Source: an uncultured Selenomonadaceae bacterium (lineage in GTDB: Bacteria; Bacillota; Negativicutes; Selenomonadales; Selenomonadaceae). Taken from it: a stretch of DNA of 9,548 nt. The DNA is taken from positions 1 through 9,548 of the forward strand of contig CAJOQC010000200.1 of NCBI GenBank assembly GCA_905236785.1, in the 5' to 3' direction. This document shows, one piece after another, positions 1-6,696 of the stretch (the stretch's first letter is position 1; each line of letters opens with the position of its first letter). The position numbers were made by a program, and so were the translations under genes. The notes beneath the pieces are model-generated. The model was not told the origin of the DNA and searched no databases. It saw nothing but the letters and a program-made list of their open reading frames with translations.

Positions 1-225
1 CGCCATGCCGGGGTGAAAGAATATGTCCCCCTGCTCGCCGCCGCAAAGATAAAGGGTGTTTTTTCGCGCCACCAACACAAAGTCGGCATCATATTTTTCC
101 TTTAACTCCGTTACGGATTCGCGCCCCCGTTCAACTTGGGGGAGGTTTAGCCGTTTGGCCGTTTCTTCGGCAATTTCTCCGTTGCGCCTGCCGTATTTTC
201 TTGAAGTCGTGACTATCGCCCGCAT
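1..225 (-). CDS. Putative class I SAM-dependent methyltransferase (RsmJ/DUF548-like), N-terminal fragment
   Basis: Only the first 75 codons are present; the frame stays open to the left edge of the window. The protein begins MRAIVTTSRKYGRRNGE and continues with a short alpha/beta stretch containing LNLPQVERGRESV, then FVLVARKNTLYLCGG, then GDIFFHPGMA. This start resembles a family of putative methyltransferases (PF04445-like, related to RsmJ) that I recall next to mutL and miaA in Bacillota, where an FFHPSMA-type motif follows the N-terminal hairpin. The SAM-binding motifs lie beyond the edge, so the enzyme class rests on recognition and neighbourhood only; a target cannot be assigned. The ATG (225-223) follows the mutL TAG stop after a single base, so translation is probably coupled. 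The upstream Shine-Dalgarno is weak (GGACGGGG, within the last mutL codons). Alternative: an uncharacterised conserved protein without methyltransferase activity. Confidence 0.65.
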   Translation of the reverse strand, partial: MRAIVTTSRKYGRRNGEIAEETAKRLNLPQVERGRESVTELKEKYDADFVLVARKNTLYLCGGEQGDIFFHPGMA

Positions 226-226
226 A

Positions 227-2110
227 CTAAAACCCCGTCCGTTTGAACATTTTTGCCAATTCGTCCCGGGAAAATTTTAACACCGTGGGGCGGCCATGGG
301 GGCAAGTAAAAGGATACTTCGTTCTTGCCAATTCTTCAAGAATAATTTGCATCTGCCGCAAATTTAATTCTTCGCCGGATTTTATCGCCCGTCGGCAAGC
401 CATGGAGGCAAGGGCGGCAAAACGTATATCGTCGGCTTGTACGTCCTTTACGGCGCGAAGTTTGGTCAATATCTCCGTTATCACGTCCCGGGCATCGCCC
501 ACCAGCATATCGGCGGGAATTTCCGTCAGACGAAATTCATGCCTGCCGCCGGCCAACAGAGAAAAGCCCAATTTGTGAAACAAGGGCAAATTGTCCTCCA
601 CCAAGCGGGACTCCCGTTCGTCAAAGGTCAAAAGTTGATGCACCAAAAGCTGTTGGGCGGGTATTCGCTCTGCCCAAGCGGAAAATTTATCGAAAAGTAT
701 CCGCTCATGGGCTGCGTGTTGGTCGATGATGTAAAGCCCCGTTAGGTCTTGGGCGATAATGTAACATTTATCCACCTGACCTATGGGGAACACGCCGCCG
801 GTAAATTTTAAGTGTTCCTCCCGTTGGTTTTCTTTGGGTGCGTCGCTAAAGTCCGCCTCTTGGGGCGCAGGTTGGGCGGCGAATTTATCGGCTAAGTCCG
901 ACACAGTATCCCCCATGCTCATTTTCATGGGCGGCGGGTCGGTGTTTCTTAGTTCCTCCCGCGTGGCGGCAAAGTCGGCAAGGGGTTTTTCTTTTATAAG
1001 TTCGTCGGTATAAATAAAACCCGTGGCGTTTTCCTTGTAGTCATTGTTGCGGGCAAAATTTTGGGGGCGGGTGTCTAAGTGCCGCTCGCTGTTTTCGGAA
1101 TACGCCGACACCGCGCCTATTGTTTTTTCCGTCATGGTGATGGCATCGGTTACGGCTTTATACACCGCCTTAAAAATTCGGTTTTCGTCATCAAATTTAA
1201 TTTCCGTTTTTTGGGGGTGTACGTTTATGTCGATGGTGCTTTGCGGCACGGTTATTATTACGGCGGCGAAGGGGTAGCCCACCTTCGGCACTTTTGCCCG
1301 GTAGGCGTTGTCGATTGCCTTGGTTAGGGCGTAGCTTTTTATTATTCGCCCGTTTACTATTATGCTTTGCCAACTGCGGTTGCTTTTTATCGTTGAAGGC
1401 TTCGATATATAACCGCCGATTTTAATGTCCTCGTCGGCAAATTCGATTTTAAGAAGTGCATCCGCCGTTTCGCTGCCGTAGATGCTTTTTATTGCGTCAA
1501 ACAGTTTGCCCGTGCCGGGGGTGGTCATAATAAGTTTGTTGTTGCCGATAAATCGAAAGGCAATATCCGGCCGCGACAGGGCAAGTTTCATGAGAAAATC
1601 GCCGATTTTGCCGCCTTCGGTGTGGGTGGTTTTCAAAAATTTTTTCCGCGCCGGGGTGTTAAAGAATAAATCTTCCGCTTTTATGGTGGTACCCACGGCG
1701 CAACCCACGGCGGAAAATTTTTCGTCGTTCCCCACCACGGTGACTTTCGTGCCGATTTCCTCCTCCGCCTTGCGGGTGAGCATGGAAAAGCGGGTCACCG
1801 ACGCTATGGTGGGCAAAGCCTCGCCGCGAAAACCCAAGGTGGAAATTTCCGCCAAGTCCTCGACGGTTCTTAATTTGCTGGTGGCATGGCGCATAAGGGC
1901 GGCTTTGGCATCCTTTTGGCTCATGCCGCAGCCGTTGTCGGTGACCCGCATAAAACTTGTGCCGCCGGCCATGATTTCAACTTCAATACGTGTTGCCCCT
2001 GCGTCCATGGAGTTTTCCACTAATTCTTTAATCACCGACGCAGGGCGTTCCACCACTTCTCCGGCGGCGATTTTGTTTATGGTTTTTTCGTCAAGGACTT
2101 CGATGGTCAT
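227..2110 (-). CDS. mutL: DNA mismatch repair endonuclease MutL
   Basis: MutL couples MutS mismatch recognition to strand incision. From the ATG at 2110 the protein has 627 residues. The GHKL ATPase domain is clear: ELVENSMDAGA places catalytic Glu29 and Asn33 at E. coli numbering, DNGCGM places Asp58, and RHATSKL, LGFRGEAL and DLFFNTPAR follow. DINVHPQKTEIKF ends the N-terminal half near residue 320. A polar linker (about 335-435) leads to the C-terminal dimerisation and endonuclease domain. There, DQHAAHE is at 463-469, ACRRAIKSGEE begins at A571, and CPHGRP is at 603-608. These metal-site elements mark a nicking MutL, as in bacteria without MutH and Dam. The last acidic residue of the DQHA(X)2E(X)4E motif is Asp474 rather than Glu. 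An in-frame GTG three codons upstream was rejected because it lies inside the Shine-Dalgarno AGGTGA. The gene follows mutS by 28 bases and precedes the methyltransferase start by one base. Confidence 0.97.
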   Translation of the reverse strand: MTIEVLDEKTINKIAAGEVVERPASVIKELVENSMDAGATRIEVEIMAGGTSFMRVTDNGCGMSQKDAKAALMRHATSKLRTVEDLAEISTLGFRGEALPTIASVTRFSMLTRKAEEEIGTKVTVVGNDEKFSAVGCAVGTTIKAEDLFFNTPARKKFLKTTHTEGGKIGDFLMKLALSRPDIAFRFIGNNKLIMTTPGTGKLFDAIKSIYGSETADALLKIEFADEDIKIGGYISKPSTIKSNRSWQSIIVNGRIIKSYALTKAIDNAYRAKVPKVGYPFAAVIITVPQSTIDINVHPQKTEIKFDDENRIFKAVYKAVTDAITMTEKTIGAVSAYSENSERHLDTRPQNFARNNDYKENATGFIYTDELIKEKPLADFAATREELRNTDPPPMKMSMGDTVSDLADKFAAQPAPQEADFSDAPKENQREEHLKFTGGVFPIGQVDKCYIIAQDLTGLYIIDQHAAHERILFDKFSAWAERIPAQQLLVHQLLTFDERESRLVEDNLPLFHKLGFSLLAGGRHEFRLTEIPADMLVGDARDVITEILTKLRAVKDVQADDIRFAALASMACRRAIKSGEELNLRQMQIILEELARTKYPFTCPHGRPTVLKFSRDELAKMFKRTGF

Positions 2111-2115
2111 TTTTG

Positions 2116-2121
2116 TCACCT
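2116..2121 (-). promoter_or_regulatory. Ribosome binding site that decides the mutL start
   Basis: The coding strand reads AGGTGA, then CAAAA, then ATG (2110-2108). AGGTGA matches the anti-Shine-Dalgarno extension and sits 5 bases from the ATG. The GTG at 2119-2117, which would lengthen MutL by three residues, is part of this site and has no comparable site of its own upstream. Numbering from the ATG also puts the MutL ATPase residues exactly at their E. coli positions. Confidence 0.75.
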
Positions 2122-2138
2122 ATTTATGCAGTGCTCTT

Positions 2139-4721
2139 TTAATATCCGCTCGCCTGTTTTACTTCTTCTTGCAATTTATAAAGAGTATTTAGCGCTTCAA
2201 GGGGGGTCATGCTCATTACGTCAAGGGACAAAATCCGTTCGTTAATGGGCGAGGCAAAAAGGGAAACATTTTCTTCGGCAGGCGTGTCGGCCGGGGTTGG
2301 GGCGGGTGCAGGGGCGTTTTTTTCATCATTTTCAAGTTTTGCCAATATATCTTCGGCGCGTTTAATGACGCTTTGGGGAAGTCCCGCCAATTTTGCCACA
2401 TGGATGCCGTAGGACTTATCCGCCGCGCCCTTTATTATTCGCCGCAAAAACACGACTTCTTTGCCCCGTTCCTTCACCGCTATGCAAAAATTGCGGATGT
2501 GTTCATCTTGAAGGTCGGTAAGTTCATGGTAATGGGTGGCGAACAATGTTTTGGCGTGAATTTTCTTTTCGATATGTTCTATGACGGCGCGGGCGATGCT
2601 CATTCCGTCAAAGGTGCTTGTGCCGCGCCCCACTTCGTCCAAAATCACCAAACTGTTTTTTGTGGCGTATTTTAATATCTGCGCCACTTCGTTCATTTCC
2701 ACCATAAAGGTGCTTTGCCCGCTTGATAGGTCGTCGCTTGCGCCGATACGGGTAAAAATCCTGTCCACGGGGGAAATTGCCGCCTCTTTGGCGGGTACGA
2801 AACTCCCTGCCTGCGCCATAAGAGTTATCAAGGCCACTTGCCGCATATAGGTGGATTTGCCCGCCATGTTTGGGCCGGTGATGAGGGCGATTTCCGCATC
2901 CCGGTGGTTTAGGCTCGTGTCGTTCGGGACAAAAATATCGTTGGTCAATATCCGCTCCACCAATGGATGCCGTCCGTCCTTTATGGTTATGCACCCGTCG
3001 GCGGTTATGGAGGGGCGAATGTAATTGTTGTTTTCCGCCGCCTCCGCCATTGATGCCAAAACATCCACAACGGCTATTATGTGCGCCGTTTGCTGAATTT
3101 GTCGCAGTTGTTCTTTTATTTTCTCCCGCAGGTCGTTAAAAAGATTGTTTTCGATAACGGCAATTTTTTCCTGCGCGCCAAGGATTTTTGTTTCAAATTC
3201 TTTAAGTTCTTCGGTGATGTACCGCTCCGCATCCACCAAGGTCTGCTTGCGGGCGTATTCTTTCGGCACAAGCCCCTTCGCGCTGTTTCGTACTTCGATG
3301 TAATAGCCGAACACGCGGTTAAAACCTATTTTAAGGCTTTTTATCCCCGTTTTTGCCCGTTCCTGCTCCTCCATGCCCTGCAACAGCATTTTGCTGTCCG
3401 TTGCCAAGCGGCGATATTCGTCAAGCTCCTTGTCGTAGCCGTTTTTAATTACGCCGCCGTCCTTTAAGAGGGCGGGCGGCTCAGGGGCTATTGCCCGCTC
3501 CAAAAGTGCGGCAAGGCTCTCGAAGGTTTTGATGTTCTGCCCTGCCGATGATAGAATTTGCGATTTTGTGTCGTTAAGAAGCATTTTTAATGTCGGCAAA
3601 CTTTGCAGGGAAACTTTAAGAGCGACCAAATCACGGGGGGAGGCCGAGCCGATTTCCACGCGGGTCAATATTCGCTCAAAATCGTATATTTCCTTTAATA
3701 CCGCAATAACGTCGGTTCTGAGGGAAAAATTCTTGAAAAATTCCTCCACGGCGTCAAGGCGTTCTTCAATCTTCACCGCGTTTATCAAGGGATGCGCCAA
3801 ACGTTTTTGCAACAGACGACTGCCCATGGCCGTGACGGTGAAATCAAGAACCTCAAAAAGAGTGTCTTTCTTGCCGCCGTCCCGCAAATTGCGAATTATC
3901 TCCAAATTCCGCAGGGTATAAGCGTCAATCACCAAATTTTTTGACGTGTCCAAGCGAACAAGTTTTGACAGATGAGATAAATCCGTCCGCACCGTGTCAT
4001 GCAAATAACTTAAAAGCAAGGCCACAACCTGCGCCGTGTCCGTGTCTTTTGGTATGTCATCGGCATTAAAATGCTTGGGCAGTCTGCCCATATACTCGTT
4101 GGAGGGTTCGCCCGCTTGGGTGAAAATCGTTTTTTTTAGCCGTTGCCCAACAAATTCCGTCAGCTTGCCCCGCAGGGCAAATTCCTTCGGCAACAATATC
4201 TCCGACGGACGCAAACGGTAAATTTCGTCAAACAAAAGTTCCGCTCTGTCGTCGCCTTCGTAGAGCGAATAGAAACATTCGCCCGTTGATATATCCGCCC
4301 CGGCAAAGATTATCTTTTCCCCACATTCGGTCACAATTACGATGTAGTTGTTGTCCGCATCGGTAAGGGCGCTGTCCGTCAGCACCGTGCCGGGGGTCAC
4401 TACCTTTATTATTTCCCGTTTGGTCAGCCCTTTTGCTTTGGGGTCGCCTATTTGCTCGGCTATGGCCACGCGATAGCCTTTGGCGATAAGTTTGTTTATG
4501 TAGGTTTCCGCCGCATGATAGGGTACGCCGCAAAGGGGGGGGGAATCTTCATCCTTGCTGCTCCTTTTGGTCAGCGTAAGCCCCAATTCCCTTGAGGCCA
4601 ATATTGCGTCATCCAAGAACATCTCATAGAAATCGCCCATGCGAAAAAAAAGTATGGCGTTGGCCTGTTCTTTTTTCAGAGCCAAATACTGTTCCATCAT
4701 GGGCGTCGATTTGTTTGTCAT
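2139..4721 (-). CDS. mutS: DNA mismatch repair protein MutS
   Basis: MutS is the dimeric ATPase that recognises mismatches and small loops and recruits MutL. At 860 residues it is the usual length. The start MTNKSTPMMEQYLALKKEQ fits the family. The mismatch-probing Phe-X-Glu motif is FYE at 31-33, within FFRMGDFYEMF, and CGVPYHA follows at 64-70. Connector, lever and clamp domains fill the middle. The ATPase carries Walker A GPNMAGKST (616-624) and Walker B ILDEVGRGTSTFDG (Asp695, Glu696), then FATHYHELTDL. A Pro/Ala-rich linker (about 803-815) precedes NVSLF (818-822), which resembles a beta-clamp-binding motif, and a C-terminal helix. The ATG lies 3 bases after the miaB stop; the Shine-Dalgarno is poor (GGG in the miaB end), suggesting coupled translation. 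Oddities are three homopolymer runs of 8-9 bases, at codons 24-26, 60-63 and about 195-198. A small ORF in another frame at 2608-2994 is a shadow. Confidence 0.98.
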   Translation of the reverse strand: MTNKSTPMMEQYLALKKEQANAILFFRMGDFYEMFLDDAILASRELGLTLTKRSSKDEDSPPLCGVPYHAAETYINKLIAKGYRVAIAEQIGDPKAKGLTKREIIKVVTPGTVLTDSALTDADNNYIVIVTECGEKIIFAGADISTGECFYSLYEGDDRAELLFDEIYRLRPSEILLPKEFALRGKLTEFVGQRLKKTIFTQAGEPSNEYMGRLPKHFNADDIPKDTDTAQVVALLLSYLHDTVRTDLSHLSKLVRLDTSKNLVIDAYTLRNLEIIRNLRDGGKKDTLFEVLDFTVTAMGSRLLQKRLAHPLINAVKIEERLDAVEEFFKNFSLRTDVIAVLKEIYDFERILTRVEIGSASPRDLVALKVSLQSLPTLKMLLNDTKSQILSSAGQNIKTFESLAALLERAIAPEPPALLKDGGVIKNGYDKELDEYRRLATDSKMLLQGMEEQERAKTGIKSLKIGFNRVFGYYIEVRNSAKGLVPKEYARKQTLVDAERYITEELKEFETKILGAQEKIAVIENNLFNDLREKIKEQLRQIQQTAHIIAVVDVLASMAEAAENNNYIRPSITADGCITIKDGRHPLVERILTNDIFVPNDTSLNHRDAEIALITGPNMAGKSTYMRQVALITLMAQAGSFVPAKEAAISPVDRIFTRIGASDDLSSGQSTFMVEMNEVAQILKYATKNSLVILDEVGRGTSTFDGMSIARAVIEHIEKKIHAKTLFATHYHELTDLQDEHIRNFCIAVKERGKEVVFLRRIIKGAADKSYGIHVAKLAGLPQSVIKRAEDILAKLENDEKNAPAPAPTPADTPAEENVSLFASPINERILSLDVMSMTPLEALNTLYKLQEEVKQASGY
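4130..4137 (-). repeat. A8 homopolymer run in mutS
   Basis: The coding strand has eight consecutive A bases across CTA AAA AAA ACG, about codons 195-198 (Leu-Lys-Lys-Thr). It reflects consecutive AAA lysine codons, which are common in this window, and slippage here would truncate MutS. The same kind of run (A8, 7363-7370) occurs in mutM. Confidence 0.9.
4535..4543 (-). repeat. C9 homopolymer run near the 5' end of mutS
   Basis: The coding strand has nine consecutive C bases spanning TCC CCC CCC CTT, codons Ser60-Pro61-Pro62-Leu63. It is the longest G/C run I see in the window. Losing one C leads to a TAA about a dozen codons later. Gaining one C enters a frame that stays open to 4228, giving a missense tail of roughly 100 residues. 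Either change removes all of MutS beyond the first part of the mismatch-binding domain. Confidence 0.95.
4644..4651 (-). repeat. T8 homopolymer run at the start of mutS
   Basis: The coding strand has eight T bases across CTT TTT TTT, codons Leu24-Phe25-Phe26, just before the FYE mismatch-binding motif at 31-33. A one-base length change would destroy MutS almost completely. Confidence 0.9.
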
Positions 4722-4724
4722 TTC

Positions 4725-6095
4725 TTACCCGTTCTGTTCAGCAAGCCGCTCGCCCTTTAATATCCATGTTTGGGGGGCGGTTATCTTTACTTTTATAAAA
4801 TCCCCGGCTTTTTCTGCGCCATGGGGGAACAAAACCTGCTTGTTTGTTCGTGTGCGCCCCGTCCACACGGCGGGGTCGTTTTTGCTTTCGCCTTCCGTCA
4901 TGATTTCAAGGACTTCGCCCCGCAGTTTTTCGTTAATCTCAAGGCTTATCTCGTTTTGTAAATTCATAAGTTCCGTAAGGCGGGCTTTTTTCTCCTTTTC
5001 CGGCACTTGGTTTTCCATTGTGGCGGCAGGCGTGCCGGAACGGGGCGAATAAAGAAAGGTAAAGGCCGCGTCAAAACGCATTTCCCTTATAAAGTCCAAA
5101 AGTTTGTCAAAATCTTCGTCGGTTTCTCCGGGAAACCCCACGATAATATCCGTAGTCACCGCCGCACCCTTTATATTGTCGCGGATTTTTTGCATAAGCT
5201 CTCGATAACGCGCCGTGTCATAGCGGCGGTTCATGGCTTTTAATATTCTGTCGCTGCCATGTTGAAGAGGCAGGTGGATATGTTCGCAGATTTTTTCCCC
5301 TTCCTGCATGGCGCGGATTACGTCGTCGCTTAAATCTTTGGGGTGGGATGTCATAAACCGCACCCGTCGCAAATTTTCCACCGCGTTTATTCGCCTGAGC
5401 AAATCGGCAAAATTTGTATCGGCGTACTCTTTGCCGTAGGAATTTACGTTTTGCCCCAAAAGGGTAATTTCGCGGCAACCGTTTTTGGCCGCCGTTTCGG
5501 CTTCGGCCACAATTTCCTCCGGGCGGCGGCTGTATTCGCGGCCGCGAACATAAGGCACGATGCAATAAGTGCAAAAATTGTTGCAACCCTGCATTATGGG
5601 AAGCCATGCCGAAACTTTTGGCTCGGTGGGGTAAAAGCGGGCAAAACTCTTAAACTCGTCGCCGCTGTCGGCAAATTCCGTGTTGACTTGGTGGGCGCGG
5701 CTTTTGTTTTCTGCCGCCGTCACCGTTTCGTTAAGTCCGGCCGCCTTGCCCGTGCCCAACACGAAATCTATATGAGGGGCGCGTTTAATGAGCTTTTCAC
5801 CTTCCTTTTGCGCCATGCAACCCACAACGCCCAAAATAAGGGCGGGGTTTTCCCGCTTGAGGTGCAAAAGTTCGCCGATTTTTCCGTAGATTTTTTCTTC
5901 GGCGGTCTCGCGGACGCAACAGGTGTTTATTATGACAAGGTCGGCTTTTCCCGCGTCCTCTTCGTTTTCGTAGCCGATTTTCTTTAATTGCGCCGCCATG
6001 CGTTCGCTGTCGGCCACGTTCATTTGACAGCCGTAGGTCAAAAACTTAACCTTTTTTTGGGGGCTTTTTGGTTTTGTCGTCATTGTCATTGTCAT
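4725..6095 (-). CDS. miaB: tRNA-2-methylthio-N6-dimethylallyladenosine synthase MiaB
   Basis: MiaB is a cytoplasmic radical-SAM methylthiotransferase. It converts i6A37 to ms2i6A37 in tRNAs that read UNN codons, acting after MiaA. From the first ATG the protein has 456 residues. The N-terminal MTTase domain has the three cluster cysteines Cys23 (YGCQMN), Cys59 (NTCCVRE) and Cys93 (VGCMAQ). The radical-SAM CxxxCxxC is Cys171-Cys175-Cys178 (QGCNNFCTYCIVPYVRGRE), followed by GQNVNSYG, typical of MiaB rather than RimO or MtaB. A TRAM-like RNA-binding domain occupies the C-terminus. Three in-frame ATGs (6095, 6089, 6083) lie in a hexamer repeat; all are inside the transglycosylase gene. The nearest Shine-Dalgarno (AAGGA, 6110-6114) is 14 bases before the first ATG, so the exact start is uncertain. 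The MTMTMTTKPKSPQKK leader precedes the conserved first strand and is probably dispensable. mutS starts 3 bases downstream. Confidence 0.96.
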   Translation of the reverse strand: MTMTMTTKPKSPQKKVKFLTYGCQMNVADSERMAAQLKKIGYENEEDAGKADLVIINTCCVRETAEEKIYGKIGELLHLKRENPALILGVVGCMAQKEGEKLIKRAPHIDFVLGTGKAAGLNETVTAAENKSRAHQVNTEFADSGDEFKSFARFYPTEPKVSAWLPIMQGCNNFCTYCIVPYVRGREYSRRPEEIVAEAETAAKNGCREITLLGQNVNSYGKEYADTNFADLLRRINAVENLRRVRFMTSHPKDLSDDVIRAMQEGEKICEHIHLPLQHGSDRILKAMNRRYDTARYRELMQKIRDNIKGAAVTTDIIVGFPGETDEDFDKLLDFIREMRFDAAFTFLYSPRSGTPAATMENQVPEKEKKARLTELMNLQNEISLEINEKLRGEVLEIMTEGESKNDPAVWTGRTRTNKQVLFPHGAEKAGDFIKVKITAPQTWILKGERLAEQNG

Positions 6096-6696
6096 TATTA
6101 TCGTAGAGTTCCTTGTATTTTTCGCGGCTTTTTAAGACTTTTCGCACATAGTCGCGGGTTTCGCGGAAAGGGATTGATTCGATGTGGCTAAACTTCATGC
6201 TCCAACGCCCTTCCACCATCCACTCATGGACGTAGCCGCGCCCTGCGTTGTACGCCGCCAATGCCAAAACGTCGTTGTCCTCAAATTCCTGCCGCAGGCT
6301 CGCCAAGTACCAAACGCCGTAGCGAATGTTTGTTTCGGGGTCTTTTAATTTTTCCGGGGAATATTCCTCACCAAGCTGGCCGGCTATCCATCTCCCCGTG
6401 TCGGGCATTATTTGCATAAGCCCCAACGCGCCCCTGTGGGACACCGCATCATGTTGAAATTTGCTCTCGACCTTCACCACCGCCACGCAAAGGCTGCTGT
6501 CAACATTATATTTTTCGGCGTAGCGGCACACGGTTTCCTGGTAGGGGTAGGGGTAGAGATAATTTTTTTGCACCGTCTGCACCTGGCTCAAAAAATATAT
6601 GGCAAAACAGACGAAAAGAATTATAAGCCCCGACAACAGGGAATAATTTATGCGTTTTCGCGTTTCTTGGCGAATGGCCTCTTGTTTTTGCGTCAT
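6046..6696 (-). CDS. Membrane-anchored lytic transglycosylase (SLT domain, family 1)
   Basis: This protein cleaves the MurNAc-GlcNAc bond of peptidoglycan, leaving 1,6-anhydro ends. From the ATG at 6696 it has 216 residues. A basic N-terminal segment precedes one hydrophobic span (about 18-37, INYSLLSGLIILFVCFAIYF), an uncleaved signal anchor placing the catalytic domain outside the cytoplasmic membrane. The Slt70-type domain has the catalytic Glu77 in VVKVESKF, then GALGLMQIMPDTG (about 89-101), the NIRYGVWYLASL helix and LALAAYNAG. The start is supported by an ATGA overlap with the coaE stop; a further in-frame ATG at 6723 would add nine residues lying wholly in coaE. The C-terminal tail (DNNDNDNDDKTKKPPKKG) is low-complexity and overlaps miaB in another frame by up to 50 bases. 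In several Bacillota I recall an slt gene beside coaE, so the position is not accidental, though a functional link to the repair genes is not evident. Confidence 0.93.
   Translation of the reverse strand: MTQKQEAIRQETRKRINYSLLSGLIILFVCFAIYFLSQVQTVQKNYLYPYPYQETVCRYAEKYNVDSSLCVAVVKVESKFQHDAVSHRGALGLMQIMPDTGRWIAGQLGEEYSPEKLKDPETNIRYGVWYLASLRQEFEDNDVLALAAYNAGRGYVHEWMVEGRWSMKFSHIESIPFRETRDYVRKVLKSREKYKELYDNNDNDNDDKTKKPPKKG
6079..6096 (-). repeat. Three-copy hexamer in the transglycosylase/miaB overlap
   Basis: The plus strand has three exact copies of GTCATT (AATGAC on the coding strand), flanked by partial copies. In the transglycosylase frame it encodes Asn-Asp pairs of the tail; in the miaB frame it encodes Met-Thr pairs and supplies three start codons. 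Being six bases long, a unit can be gained or lost without a frameshift in either gene, changing only the tail length and the number and spacing of miaB ATGs. Confidence 0.92.

Noticed and set aside
2117..2119. GTG as an upstream start of mutL
   Set aside because: It is part of the AGGTGA Shine-Dalgarno for the ATG at 2110, and the ATG restores standard MutL residue numbering.
2122..2138. Small inverted repeat (GCA-C-TGC) in the mutS-mutL gap
   Set aside because: Three base pairs with a one-base loop and no T-run; not a terminator or regulatory hairpin.
1482..2192. Open frame of 236 codons on the plus strand opposite the mutL start
   Set aside because: Antisense shadow of strongly conserved MutL ATPase coding sequence. 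The translation resembles no family I recognise and runs across the mutL/mutS junction.
4228..4533. Open frame of 101 codons within mutS in another frame
   Set aside because: It is the +1 frame of mutS after the C9 run. Its composition is that of a shifted reading of MutS, not a separate gene.
5343..5987. Open frame of 214 codons on the plus strand opposite miaB
   Set aside because: Shadow of the MiaB radical-SAM region; no recognisable domain and no independent support.
6046..6063. A-rich slippery heptamer (A AAA AAA) before the transglycosylase stop as programmed -1 frameshifting into miaB
   Set aside because: A -1 shift meets TGA a few codons later, while miaB is in the +1 frame; nothing downstream looks like a stimulating structure.
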